A DNA stretch of 64,000 nucleotides. Origin: Sphingobacterium multivorum (GTDB lineage Bacteria > Bacteroidota > Bacteroidia > Sphingobacteriales > Sphingobacteriaceae). The position numbers and the translations under genes are program-made. The notes beneath the pieces were generated by a model that worked only from the letters and a program-made list of their open reading frames with translations, made no database searches and was not told the DNA's origin. Positions 17,330 through 25,999 of this stretch are shown here, piece by piece (position 1 is the stretch's first letter; the number at the start of each line of letters is the position of its first letter). The stretch lies in assembly GCF_900457465.1 (NCBI RefSeq), contig NZ_UAUU01000011.1:1798001-1862000 (forward strand). The letters run 5' to 3'.

Positions 17330-17680
17330 ATGGCGATTAAAATTACAGACGAATGCATTAACTGTGGTGCTTGCGAACCGGAATGCCCAAATAATGCAAT
17401 ATACGATGCTGGTGTAACTTGGAAATTCTCAGATGGGACGGCTTTGGATGGGGTTATTGATTTTGGCGATGGTGTTACACTAGATGCCAACGAGTCTCAA
17501 GAAGCGATCTCTAATGAAGTCTATTATATTGTTTCAGATAAATGTACGGAATGTGTAGGTTTCCACGATGAGCCTCAATGTGCAGCGGTTTGCCCTGTAG
17601 ATTGTTGTGTGGATGACGAAGATGTACGTGAATCGAACGATGAGCTATTAGCGAAAAAAGCTTGGTTACACGCGGAATAA
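17330..17680 (+). CDS. 4Fe-4S dicluster ferredoxin
   Basis: 116 residues. First cluster motif C9-x2-C12-x2-C15-x3-C19-P, second CTECVGFHDEPQCAAVCP with an insertion between its Cys residues, as in 2[4Fe-4S] Alvin-type ferredoxins. An extra Cys pair follows (PVDCC). A central acidic insert of about 40 residues separates the clusters. Cytosolic low-potential electron carrier. Monocistronic with its own terminator; divergent from the acyl-CoA reductase. Confidence 0.93.
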   Translation: MAIKITDECINCGACEPECPNNAIYDAGVTWKFSDGTALDGVIDFGDGVTLDANESQEAISNEVYYIVSDKCTECVGFHDEPQCAAVCPVDCCVDDEDVRESNDELLAKKAWLHAE

Positions 17681-17702
17681 ATTTAGTGTTCCGTTAAAAT
17701 AT

Positions 17703-17735
17703 AAGGCAGGATAAGAAATTTTCCTGCCTTTTTTG
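17703..17735 (+). terminator. Terminator of ferredoxin gene
   Basis: AAGGCAGGA / TCCTGCCTT with a 10-base loop and a T run. Confidence 0.85.
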
Positions 17736-17798
17736 TGCCTTTCTATTTTGGCGAAATCGATATTTTGTTGTGAATCTTGGCTATTTGGAATAATAATA

Positions 17799-17829
17799 TT
17801 TGCAAAAGCATAGTATTTTTTTATTTTTG
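17799..17829 (+). promoter_or_regulatory. Promoter of dicarboxylate symporter gene
   Basis: TTTG-n19-TATTTTTG, an exact match to the Bacteroidota consensus, ending 26 bases before the ATG at 17856. Confidence 0.75.
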
Positions 17830-17855
17830 TTCTTTTGACCATTAAAATCTTTTAA

Positions 17856-19292
17856 ATGTTAAAAACCAAAATAGGGTTGATAACCCTAATCACAGTTACA
17901 TTAGCTTGTATCATTGCTGTATTATACGAATTTGATGTTGTAGGCTTTTCGCATGAATTTCTAATGGCTGTCCGTTGGATAGTTGCTACCGTTTTGGTTG
18001 TAAATGCGCTCTTTAAGAAAAATTTGACCACTTGGATTTTGACCTGTATGATTATGGGGATATTTGTCGGGTTGGATTTTCCAAATCTAGCGATTTCCCT
18101 GCAACCTTTGAGTAAAGGTTTTATCAAGTTAGTCAAGACGATTGTGGGACCGATTCTCTTTGCTACGCTTGTATATGGAATTGCAGGGCATTCTGATTTG
18201 AAACAGGTGGGGCGTATGGCATGGAAATCGATGCTTTATTTCTTTTGCGCAACGACATGTGCTATTTTTATTGGTTTAGGTGCTATAAACCTGACTCGAG
18301 CAGGAGTGGGCGTTGATGTTGCACATATGCCACATGAAGAACTCCCTGCGCCGAAGGAAAGTATGGATGAGCATATCCTTAAAACCCTTCCGGACCATGT
18401 GCATCCTGTATACAAGTTCACTTCTTTTATACGCGACTTGTTTCCTGAAAATATTGTCAAATCTGTAGCGGATAACCAAGTTTTACAGATTGTTGTATTT
18501 TCAATTTTGTTCGGGATTGGATTGGCAATGGTCGATGAGAAAAAGCGTAAACCCTTGGTTGATTTTACCGAAAGTATGTCTGAAACGATGTTTAAGTTTA
18601 CGAACATGATTATGTACTTTGCGCCTATCGGGGTCGGTGCTGCCATGGCTTACACTGTGGGGCATCTCGGTGTCGATATCCTTAAGAATCTTTTCATGCT
18701 TTTAGCGACGCTGTATTTTGCTTTAGTATGCTTTTTATGCTTGGTATTGCTTCCTGTAGCTTTGTATTTAAAGATACCTGTTAAACGTTTTATAAATGCG
18801 ATTAAGGAACCTGTTTCCATTGCATTTGCCACTACAAGTTCAGATGCGGCATTACCGAAAGCAATGAGCGCAATGGAGAAATTTGGTGTGCCACGTAAGA
18901 TTGTTTCGTTTGTCATTCCGACAGGATATAGTTTTAACTTGGATGGTACTTCACTCTATTTATCATTGGCTGCCATCTTTGTCGCTCAGGCGGCTGGTAT
19001 CCATTTGTCGTTTGGACATCAATTGATGATTGCATTTACATTGATGATCACCTCCAAAGGTGTTGCTGCTGTCCCAAGGGCTTCATTAATTATTTTGATT
19101 GCGACAGCGGATCAGTTTGGTTTACCAACATTTGTCATTGCTGCCATTTTAGGTATCGATGAACTCATGGATATGGCGCGTACCTCTGTCAATGTGATCG
19201 GAAATTGTTTGGCAACCGTTGTTGTTGCTAAATGGGAGGGTGAGTTTGATGAAGAAGCTCCTTATCGCGAAGATACTGAACAGGCGATCTAA
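17856..19292 (+). CDS. Dicarboxylate/amino acid:cation symporter (GltP/DctA family)
   Basis: 478 residues, inner-membrane secondary transporter for glutamate, aspartate or C4-dicarboxylates with protons or sodium. About eight hydrophobic helices, with the family re-entrant loop motif FATTSSDAALPKAM (serine-rich hairpin), SFNLDGTSLYLSLAAIFVAQ and MITSKGVAAVPRAS followed by DELMDMARTSVNVIGN, which holds the substrate-binding Asp and Asn. Acidic C-terminal tail. Monocistronic: own promoter and terminator. Substrate choice between amino acid and C4-dicarboxylate is not resolved. Confidence 0.92.
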   Translation: MLKTKIGLITLITVTLACIIAVLYEFDVVGFSHEFLMAVRWIVATVLVVNALFKKNLTTWILTCMIMGIFVGLDFPNLAISLQPLSKGFIKLVKTIVGPILFATLVYGIAGHSDLKQVGRMAWKSMLYFFCATTCAIFIGLGAINLTRAGVGVDVAHMPHEELPAPKESMDEHILKTLPDHVHPVYKFTSFIRDLFPENIVKSVADNQVLQIVVFSILFGIGLAMVDEKKRKPLVDFTESMSETMFKFTNMIMYFAPIGVGAAMAYTVGHLGVDILKNLFMLLATLYFALVCFLCLVLLPVALYLKIPVKRFINAIKEPVSIAFATTSSDAALPKAMSAMEKFGVPRKIVSFVIPTGYSFNLDGTSLYLSLAAIFVAQAAGIHLSFGHQLMIAFTLMITSKGVAAVPRASLIILIATADQFGLPTFVIAAILGIDELMDMARTSVNVIGNCLATVVVAKWEGEFDEEAPYREDTEQAI

Positions 19293-19321
19293 TAGAAATA
19301 ACTAACGAATATTCGTTGCAG

Positions 19322-19359
19322 AAAAGCAGTCTTGACATCCCCGTTGAGACTGCTTTTTT
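19322..19359 (+). terminator. Terminator of symporter gene
   Basis: AAAAGCAGTCT / AGACTGCTTTT with a T run. Confidence 0.85.
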
Positions 19360-19495
19360 ATGAGCAAAAATAAGGACTTAGTTGAAACCACATTTTATTT
19401 CATAGAAGGGAATTTTTATGGAACGAAAAGCTGCTTGCAAGCTGTTGTTGATAGTCTGGTATCCTTTCCAATGGCTTGCAAGCAAACTATTTATA

Positions 19496-19876
19496 TCAGC
19501 GCCCGTCAACGTAGTACCATAAATCACCTTGTTTTTTGAAGGTAGACTTTTCATGGTGAATATGAACTTCCATCTGTGGATCCAGATAATGTGCTTCAAA
19601 CTCGACCGTATGGAGTGTAGATTTCAGGATCGCGAGTTGCATCCATTTATTGTCCCGCGCCCATTGCCCAATGGCCTGTTTATTTTGGAACCGTCGTGTT
19701 GAGGGGTGAAATGTATCGTATAGGAAATCGATCTGTTGTGTCACAAAAGCACTATAACGTGCACGCATCAATGCCTCTGCTGTGGTTGCTTTGGCATGGA
19801 AACGATGAATTTGTTGGCAGCATTCTCCAAAGGTATTGCCAGAGCCACAGGGGCATAATTGATCTGATGCTATCAC
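19496..19876 (-). CDS. YchJ-like SEC-C motif protein (UPF0225)
   Basis: About 126 residues. N-terminal zinc-binding SEC-C motif LCPCGSGNTFGECC, then the UPF0225 signature ALMRARYSAFV and the NTF2-like fold with DFLYDTFHPSTR and LWYYVDGR at the end. Role unknown; SEC-C motifs bind zinc. The GTG at 19876 is chosen because it places the start just before the CPCGSG motif as in YchJ; an ATG within the metQ 3' end would add about 12 residues. It lies behind metQ in the same direction. A C-terminal second SEC-C motif, present in E. coli YchJ, is absent here. Confidence 0.78.
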   Translation of the reverse strand: MIASDQLCPCGSGNTFGECCQQIHRFHAKATTAEALMRARYSAFVTQQIDFLYDTFHPSTRRFQNKQAIGQWARDNKWMQLAILKSTLHTVEFEAHYLDPQMEVHIHHEKSTFKKQGDLWYYVDGR

Positions 19877-19892
19877 TTGTATTTTAAAAATT

Positions 19893-20705
19893 TTACCAGC
19901 CTTTAATGGCGCCATTCTTGAAGACTTTTTTTGCGGTAGCTTCCACTTCAGGTGACTGATACGCTTGAATAAACTGCTGCACCTTTTCATCGTTTTTATT
20001 ATCCGAACGGGTAACAATCAGATTAACGTAAGGTGATTCTTTGTCTTCTGTGAATAAGCCTTGTTTTTCGGGATCCAACCCAGCCTGAGCGGCGAAACTA
20101 TTGTTGATGATGGCAATTGTAACCTGAGGATCATCCAGAACGCGCGGCAACTGTGGTGCCTCCATCTCAATGATTTTAACCTGCTTAGGGTTGCTTACTA
20201 TATCTGTTACTTTAGGCTGTATGCCTACATTTTCTTTTAAGCCGATAATGCCCTCGCGTTGGAGAAGTAAAAGTGAGCGGCCACCATTGGTAGGATCATT
20301 GGGGATGGCAATACTGGCGCCAGGCTGTAACTCGGTGATGCTTTTTATTTTTTTAGAATAGGCAACGATCGGAAATACAAATGTGTTTCCGACGATGGTT
20401 AACTTTGTAAAACCGCGTTGTTTGGATTGTTCCTGTAAATAAGGCTGATGCTGAAATACATTTACATCGATATCTCCTTGATTTAGGGCTTCATTGGGCA
20501 CAACATAGTCGTTGAAAGCTACCAACTCCACATCAAGATTGAACTTTTCTTTTGCAACCTTCTTAGCCGTTTCTGCAAGCTCCTTTTCTGGTCCGGATAC
20601 CACACCGACTTTAAGGGTATTCTCTTTCTTTTCGCTGTTGTTGCATGCCACAATCGATACGAGACTGAAGGCTAAGATTGCAAATGCATAGTTCAATTTT
20701 TTCAT
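19893..20705 (-). CDS. metQ: Methionine ABC transporter substrate-binding lipoprotein
   Basis: 270 residues. Lipobox SIVAC, then the NlpA/MetQ fold with LKVGVVSGPEKELAE, FNDYVVPNEALNQGDIDVNVFQHQPYL, the family hallmark, and IAIPNDPTNGGRSLLLL. Captures D- or L-methionine in the periplasm and hands it to MetI. Third gene of metNIQ. No S-box riboswitch was recognised upstream of the operon. Confidence 0.95.
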   Translation of the reverse strand: MKKLNYAFAILAFSLVSIVACNNSEKKENTLKVGVVSGPEKELAETAKKVAKEKFNLDVELVAFNDYVVPNEALNQGDIDVNVFQHQPYLQEQSKQRGFTKLTIVGNTFVFPIVAYSKKIKSITELQPGASIAIPNDPTNGGRSLLLLQREGIIGLKENVGIQPKVTDIVSNPKQVKIIEMEAPQLPRVLDDPQVTIAIINNSFAAQAGLDPEKQGLFTEDKESPYVNLIVTRSDNKNDEKVQQFIQAYQSPEVEATAKKVFKNGAIKGW

Positions 20706-20720
20706 ATGATATAATTTATG

Positions 20721-21374
20721 TTAACGATGGTTTACTTTTTTTGAGATGTAGTCTCCTGTATACTGTAACAGGAATACGATTAAAATTAATAAAATTAGAA
20801 CAGAATTCATGATAAAAGTATCATATCCGACATAACCATACTGATAACCAATCTGTCCAAGTCCACCGGCACCTACAGCGCCACCCATCGCGGAGTATCC
20901 AACAAGTGTGATCAACGTAATTGTTGCATTGTTTACCAGCGAGGGGAGAGCCTCAGGAAGTAAAACTTTGAAAATTACCTGTTGGGCATTTGCTCCCATT
21001 GCTCTTGAGGCCTCAATCAGGCCATTTGGAATTTCTAGAAGACTATTTTCCACAAGTCTTGCAATAAAGGGAGCTGCACCTATACTCAAGGGAACCAATG
21101 CTGCGGCCATACCAATAGATGTTCCGACAAGGTTGCGTGTAAACGGAATCATCCATACGATAAGTATAATAAAGGGGATAGACCTAAACACATTCACCAG
21201 CAATGAAACAAGTTGGTGCATGGCTTTGTTTTCGAGCAGTTGATGTTTGCGGGTCAAGAACAGGTAAATCCCGAGTGGAAGACCCAGTACAAAACCAAAG
21301 AAACCTGATAAGAAAGTCATGGTTAGGGTTTCTAAAGTACCCGATAGCAGAAGATTAAATACCTGATCAGACAT
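20721..21374 (-). CDS. metI: Methionine ABC transporter permease
   Basis: 217 residues with five hydrophobic segments. Family patterns FRSIPFIILIVWMIPFTR and the EAA loop (IEASRAMGANAQQVIFKVLLPEALP), which contacts MetN. Ends KKVNHR. Overlaps metN by 8 bases, showing translational coupling. Confidence 0.95.
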   Translation of the reverse strand: MSDQVFNLLLSGTLETLTMTFLSGFFGFVLGLPLGIYLFLTRKHQLLENKAMHQLVSLLVNVFRSIPFIILIVWMIPFTRNLVGTSIGMAAALVPLSIGAAPFIARLVENSLLEIPNGLIEASRAMGANAQQVIFKVLLPEALPSLVNNATITLITLVGYSAMGGAVGAGGLGQIGYQYGYVGYDTFIMNSVLILLILIVFLLQYTGDYISKKVNHR

Positions 21375-22386
21375 AGCCTAAGATTTTAGTTTGTGAATGC
21401 TTTTCTTTTAAGAAAGATAGACTATGCATAACATTTTCTTTTTCACCCGATAGTTCGGCTAATATAACACCAAATTTCATTTCGCCAATATAATCTATTT
21501 GAGCGGTGATGATATTTGTCTTGACTTGAAATTGTTGTTCCAAATGTTGTATAAATGGGATGGATTCTTCATTTGAAGTTAGATAGATTTCTACGAGTGG
21601 GTTTCCAGCGCTTTTCAAGCGTTCCTGAAAACTTAGTGGAATTTCAACTTCAAGTGAAGACTGAATAAAGTTTTTGGTTGTTGTTTCCTGAGGATTGGCG
21701 AATATTGATTCTACCGGACCAGTTTCAATCAATTTTCCGTGGTCTAATACGGCAACCTGATCGCAAATACTTTTTATAACATCCATCTCGTGCGTAATCA
21801 ATAATATCGTAAGATCAAGCTGCTTATTGATTTTTTTTAGCAGTTTGAGGATAGATTTTGTGGTTGCTGGGTCTAAGGCACTTGTAGCCTCATCGCAAAG
21901 TAGAATGTAAGGATCATTGGCTAATGCACGCGCGATGGCAACGCGTTGTTTTTGGCCTCCTGAAAGATTTGCAGGGTACACGTCGGCTTTGTCTTCCAAC
22001 CCAACCAAACGTAATAGCTCCAACACTTTTCCGCTGATAAATTCTTTAGATTTGCCCTCAAGTTCGAGCGGGAAGGATATGTTTCCATAAACTGTTCGTG
22101 ATGATAGCAAATTGAAGTGTTGGAAAATCATACCAATTTTCCTTCTTTTTAACATAAGATCACTGGCAGGCAGCGACATCAAGTCGTTGTTTTCTATAAT
22201 TACCTGACCACTGTCTGGCCTTTCCAAAAGGTTGACGCAACGAATCAAAGTACTTTTACCCGCTCCAGAAGCGCCTATTACACCAAAAATTTCACCTTTT
22301 GCAATAGACAGTGAGACGTCTTTTAAAGCATCAATACGTGTCGCTTTTACCGCAAAAGATTTGGATATGTTGTTTAGTTGAATCAT
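21367..22386 (-). CDS. metN: Methionine ABC transporter ATP-binding protein
   Basis: 339 residues. Walker A GASGAGKST, Q-loop IFQHFNLL, signature LSGGQKQR, Walker B ILLCDEATSALD and switch His ITHEMD. The C-terminal 75 residues form the NIL (ACT-like) domain, which in MetN binds methionine and shuts off transport when the cell is replete. First gene of metNIQ. Confidence 0.96.
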   Translation of the reverse strand: MIQLNNISKSFAVKATRIDALKDVSLSIAKGEIFGVIGASGAGKSTLIRCVNLLERPDSGQVIIENNDLMSLPASDLMLKRRKIGMIFQHFNLLSSRTVYGNISFPLELEGKSKEFISGKVLELLRLVGLEDKADVYPANLSGGQKQRVAIARALANDPYILLCDEATSALDPATTKSILKLLKKINKQLDLTILLITHEMDVIKSICDQVAVLDHGKLIETGPVESIFANPQETTTKNFIQSSLEVEIPLSFQERLKSAGNPLVEIYLTSNEESIPFIQHLEQQFQVKTNIITAQIDYIGEMKFGVILAELSGEKENVMHSLSFLKEKHSQTKILGYV

Positions 22387-22487
22387 TGACCCTGTAGGGA
22401 TTTAGCAATTTTAGTTGGACAAATGGATGATGTTGATATAAATGTACACAAATGCCGCGGATAAAATAAAATCAAGTGAAAGAAAAT

Positions 22488-22522
22488 GGGCTCTTTCAGA
22501 CTGAAAAAGAATGAAAGAACCC
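22488..22522 (-). terminator. Terminator of FAH-family gene
   Basis: Minus strand GGGTTCTTTCA / TGAAAGAGCCC with one G-T pair, 13-base loop. No strong T run. It lies between the FAH gene stop and metN start. Confidence 0.6.
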
Positions 22523-22535
22523 AGATATCTATTTT

Positions 22536-23396
22536 TTATAAACCTTGATAAGCTGAAATCACTTGTTTTGCCGATCCAAGTCCATCAATACCATATTCGA
22601 TGACATCGCCATCTTTCAGGAATCTTTGTGGAGATTTGCCCATGCCAGATCCTGCAGGCGATCCTGTGGAAATGATATCGCCAGGAAGTAAGCTCATAAA
22701 GTGACTTAAATAAGAGATCAATTTGGGCACACGATAGATAAAATCACTTGTATTGCCGTCTTGCATGATTTCACCATTGAGTTTAAGCCATATTCTTAAG
22801 TTATCGATATCTGTGATTTCATCTTTGGTTGCTATAAACGGACCAATAGGGGCGAACGTGTCACATCCTTTACCTTTGTCCCAGGTTCCGCCACGCTCGA
22901 TTTGAAATTCACGCTCTGTCACATCGTTGTGTAGCACGTAGCCAAACACATGGTCCAAAGCTTCTTCTTCAGTAACATAAGAAGCTTTTTTTCCTATTAC
23001 AATGGCAAATTCGGTTTCCCAATCAGATTTTACAGAGAACTTCGGAAGGGTAATTCCATCAAAAGGGCCATTGAATGCAGATACAGATTTCATAAATACA
23101 ATAGGCTCGGAAGCTTGTTGTAATTTGGTCTCTTTGACGTGATCATCGAAATTAAGTCCTACACAAAGTATTTTGGAAGGAGCTTCCAATGGTGTACCAA
23201 TACGCTCGTCGTCGGCTATCTCTTTAAGCTTGTCGCCTTTTTCAATTATATATGCTTGAAGTCTTTTCCAAATTTGCAATATCCGCAAAGAAATCGCGGT
23301 TATATTGAAATTTCCTTCCGAAACATCATATTTCTTTTCGTTTAAAATGACTCCCGCTTTTTCGGAGCCCTTTGCGCCATATCTAAAAATCTTCAT
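22536..23396 (-). CDS. Fumarylacetoacetate hydrolase-family protein
   Basis: About 286 residues. FAH fold with KILCVGLNFDDHVKE, PIVFMKSVSAFNGP, the metal-binding SDWETEFAIVIGKKA, VFGYVLHNDVTERE and GDIISTGSPAGSG. Members act as acylpyruvases, 2,4-diketo acid hydrolases or oxaloacetate decarboxylases; the substrate is not clear. The ATG at 23396 is preferred because the -7 box overlaps the region before it. Residues about 33-48 appear out of frame: reading the other frame gives YNRDFFADIANLEK, which fits between NFN and LQAYI. So there is probably a one-base deletion near 23303 and an insertion near 23260 that cancel out. Confidence 0.88.
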   Translation of the reverse strand: MKIFRYGAKGSEKAGVILNEKKYDVSEGNFNITAISLRILQIWKRLQAYIIEKGDKLKEIADDERIGTPLEAPSKILCVGLNFDDHVKETKLQQASEPIVFMKSVSAFNGPFDGITLPKFSVKSDWETEFAIVIGKKASYVTEEEALDHVFGYVLHNDVTEREFQIERGGTWDKGKGCDTFAPIGPFIATKDEITDIDNLRIWLKLNGEIMQDGNTSDFIYRVPKLISYLSHFMSLLPGDIISTGSPAGSGMGKSPQRFLKDGDVIEYGIDGLGSAKQVISAYQGL

Positions 23397-23402
23397 AAGC
23401 CG

Positions 23403-23410
23403 CAAATATA
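23403..23410 (-). promoter_or_regulatory. -7 element abutting the FAH-family gene
   Basis: Minus strand TATATTTG, perfect TAnnTTTG, ending 6 bases before the ATG at 23396. No TTTG at the right -33 distance. Confidence 0.45.
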
Positions 23411-23474
23411 CGGATTTTGTCCCAAAAAGGGCGGAAATTAACGCGAATTAACAATTAATCGATATGTAAATTAT

Positions 23475-24385
23475 CTATACAATTATTGTCCAAAAGGGAT
23501 ATTTAAAAGGGAATTTCTCATGAACAATCTTTTTGTTGCTCACCCATGTCCCATTGAGTACCATTTCCTCTCCTTTTTTTCCGAGCATCAGCTTAATCAT
23601 CAGTGATGGGACTGGGAGGGGTATGTAGAATGGACCGTATTGACGTTTCGCTATTCTTTTGGTAAACTCGGCAAGCGGAAGCGGTTCGGAGGAGCAGGCA
23701 TTATAAATCCCGGCTACATGATTATTCTGCAGGCCGAATAGCAGCATGCGGCAGAGGTCATCGATATGGATCCAGCTGAGCATCTGTTTACCAGAACCCA
23801 ATATCGGAACTGAACGAAAGGGTAGGAAGCGTCCGATTTCTTTTAGCATTCCCTGATCCTTACTGATAACGACTCCAAAACGGAAGACAACGAGTCTTTT
23901 TCCCAATGTTTCAATAGGTTTTACGCTTCCTTCCCAGAGGTTGCAAACCCAGGATAGAAAATTGCCCCCTTGTGGGTCTCCTTCTGTAAAAGGTCTTTTT
24001 TGGTAGGGATCGTCCGTTCCATACCAGCCTATAGCGGAGGCAGATATAACTGCTTTTACCTGATTAGGTAGTTGTTTAAGACTTTGGTAGAGCAGTTTCC
24101 CACTTTCGACCGGCTGCCAATAATTTCTTGCTGATATGTTTTTGTCCAGCGTTTGGCATTGAGGTTTGCGCCTGCCAGGTTGATGATATAATCGGCCTCC
24201 TGAATTGATTTGGCATCTATCTCTTGCTTATAGGGATCCCAGTGTACGTATCTGACATTCGGCTGTGCGGGATGGGATTTCGGATTTCTAGTAAAAATAA
24301 TAACTTCATAGAAATTGGCAACCAATAGTTTTGTTAAATGAAGACCTATAGCTCCGGCACCACCTGTAATAATTACTTTTTCCAT
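23475..24385 (-). CDS. TIGR01777-family NAD(P)-dependent epimerase, frameshifted
   Basis: SDR superfamily protein like YfcH. N-terminal dinucleotide-binding GGAGAIGLHLTKLL, YIINLAGANLNAKRW, then (after repair) ISASAIGWYG, FRFGVVISKDQGML and a C-terminal DUF1731-type segment with LMLGKKGEEMVLNG. The frame breaks at about 24096 (one a missing in GTGGGAAAC; repair gives KVGKLLYQSLKQLPNQVKAV). The C-terminus may also be shifted: adding one T near 23495 would extend it as FKYPFLDNNCIDNLH to a stop at 23455. Function in cell division has been suggested for relatives only by annotation; real substrate unknown. Confidence 0.82.
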
Positions 24386-24503
24386 GAATCGAACCTTGTT
24401 TTATAATATACGCATATTGTCATTTAAGCGAACCTATTTCTGCTGATATTAAATATACTATTTTGGTTTATAAAAAATCGATCATTGTGGCAGCAATTAC
24501 AAA

Positions 24504-24536
24504 AAAAGGTTTATCTCCCGACGAGATAAACCTTTT
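24504..24536 (-). terminator. Terminator of HMA-DUF3347 gene
   Basis: AAAAGGTTTATCTC / GAGATAAACCTTTT, perfect 14-bp stem, 5-base loop; A and T runs on both sides. It lies 27 bases after the HMA-DUF3347 stop. Confidence 0.85.
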
Positions 24537-24562
24537 AAGAGTCGATTAACTGACGTTATTGG

Positions 24563-25400
24563 TTAAAGCGTTTGAACTGTGATAGCACAGGTTAGCATCT
24601 GTGCGCCATAGTAAGGGTTTTTGATTTCTTTATGACGGCTTAACCAAGTGGCACCTTTACCTTTGTTAAACATCGGGCACTTTTGATAATAAACAGCAGA
24701 AGATGGTTTTGAGTTTTTGGACAAACTATAGATATCTTCTGACAAAATTGCGAAGGATTCTCGTTGTTTGCTGATATCCTTGGCCTGTTGTAGACTCTTT
24801 ACAATGGCTTTGAGTGATGCCTGTTTTGGTTTTCCAGACGTCCTGTTCCGCTTGCGTTAGATCAGCAGTTTTTACCTTGGCGATAGCATCGGCAAGATCG
24901 TTTGCGAGGCCTGCAGCTCGTTTACCATCCGCTGCTACAAGCGCATCTTTAAGCAGAAAATATTGGTCATAGATCTTTTGAAAATTGCTTGCGTTGCTGA
25001 TGTTATCTACTGAAGCTACCGCTGCAATGGTTGCATCTTGGGTGGCGTCTGAAGCTGGAGGAGCTAAATTCCTCTCGTATTGACAGCAAGTGTGTAGCTT
25101 AGCATAGGTATCTTCGGCAGCAAGGTATTTTTCATTGTCGTAGCCTGCTCCAGCGATACTTTTCAATACAGCATCTAAGGACGTTTTCTTTGCATCATAG
25201 GCTATTGTCGCTGTTTGGTTGTCTTCATTCCATTCAACTTTAGCCTGAGCGGCGGCTCCTGCATTTTCTATTGTTTTTTTACACATACCGCAGTTCCCGG
25301 CAATTTTAACATTGTTGTTCACGGTGTTGTTGTCTTGTGCATAGTTTGTCAAAGAGGATAGCACTAAAGCCCCTGTTATGATATAGTGTTGGATTTTCAT
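24563..25400 (-). CDS. HMA plus DUF3347 protein, likely copper handling, one frameshift
   Basis: Secreted (signal peptide ending NYAQ). Residues about 28-95 form a heavy-metal-associated domain with metal-binding GNCGMCKKTIE, followed by CCQYE. The second half is a DUF3347 domain: FQKIYDQYFLLKDALVAAD, then, after repair, VYYQKCPMF, GKGATWLS and IKNPYYGAQMLTC. The frame breaks at about 24827 (one extra a); repair joins DVWKTK to QASLKAIVKSLQQ. DUF3347 is found fused to or beside CusB-type efflux proteins and the CPM motif resembles a Cu(I) site. The neighbour is a Cys/His-rich protein, so a periplasmic metal-capture pair is likely. Confidence 0.82.
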
Positions 25401-25467
25401 ATGATTGGATAAAAGAATATATAAAAATAAGTAATCAAAAATGATTGATAAATGATCAATACGAGAA

Positions 25468-25839
25468 TTAACTTATTTTTGGCGGAACCCAGGGACAGAA
25501 ATATCCTTCAGAAATAAATGTTGGCGCTATGGGTTTATAATTTTTTTTGATGGCTATACCGCAAAGCTCATGACCTTTTTCAAGAGGGTTGGAAATTGCC
25601 AAAATCGTACAACTATAAGCACATTGACAATTACAATTTTTACAGGCTTTATGATGTTTACAGAAAGCCTTTTTTTTGGAAGATTTAAATTTTGCACAAC
25701 AATGGTCCTTTTTGTCAGTGGTAGCATCATCTTGGGTGTGACTGCTGTGTGCATTCATTTTATGGCAGGCAAAAGCGCCGGGTGCACTTAACAGAAAACC
25801 TAAGGTTAAAAAAAGTAGTATAAGTCGCTTAATTGCCAT
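25468..25839 (-). CDS. Cys/His-rich secreted protein, putative metal binder
   Basis: 123 residues. Signal peptide (LLFLTLGFLLSAPGAFAC), then a dense His/Cys stretch: CHKMNAHSSH, KKDHCCAKF, FCKHHKACKNCNCQC. After that come AYSC, a segment with HELCGIAIKK and a hydrophobic C-terminus GYFCPWVPPKIS. Around a dozen Cys and several His in 60 residues point to copper or zinc binding. It is 67 bases upstream of and in line with the HMA-DUF3347 gene. No named family recognised; short His/Cys proteins of this kind accompany copper resistance genes in Bacteroidota. Confidence 0.72.
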   Translation of the reverse strand: MAIKRLILLFLTLGFLLSAPGAFACHKMNAHSSHTQDDATTDKKDHCCAKFKSSKKKAFCKHHKACKNCNCQCAYSCTILAISNPLEKGHELCGIAIKKNYKPIAPTFISEGYFCPWVPPKIS

Positions 25840-25915
25840 GTCAGTTCAAATATAGTTGTTTTGGGCAGAATCTGCTTCCTTTTTAACGTTTTTTGGCATT
25901 AAGGATTTTCTAATC

Positions 25916-25959
25916 CGCTCCATATTATTTGGGGTCAGAGGGCCGAATAACATGGAGCG
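25916..25959. repeat. Imperfect inverted repeat upstream of Cys/His-rich gene
   Basis: CGCTCCATATTATT and AATAACATGGAGCG pair over 14 bases with one mismatch and a 16-base loop. No T run. It lies between the TPR gene stop and the Cys/His-rich gene start, so it could be an operator or a weak terminator of the TPR gene. Confidence 0.45.
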
Positions 25960-25999
25960 ACGTTTGGAATTCTTTCTTTTTTTTAAGCAAAAGAAGTAC

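Noticed and set aside
19378..19599. 73-codon minus-strand frame at the ychJ 3' end
   Set aside because: It overlaps the YchJ-like C-terminus in another frame, has no motif, and the YchJ-like reading ends properly with WYYVDGR.
22387..22487. Possible SAM riboswitch before metN
   Set aside because: Only about 100 bases, with no recognisable S-box core or terminator/antiterminator pair.
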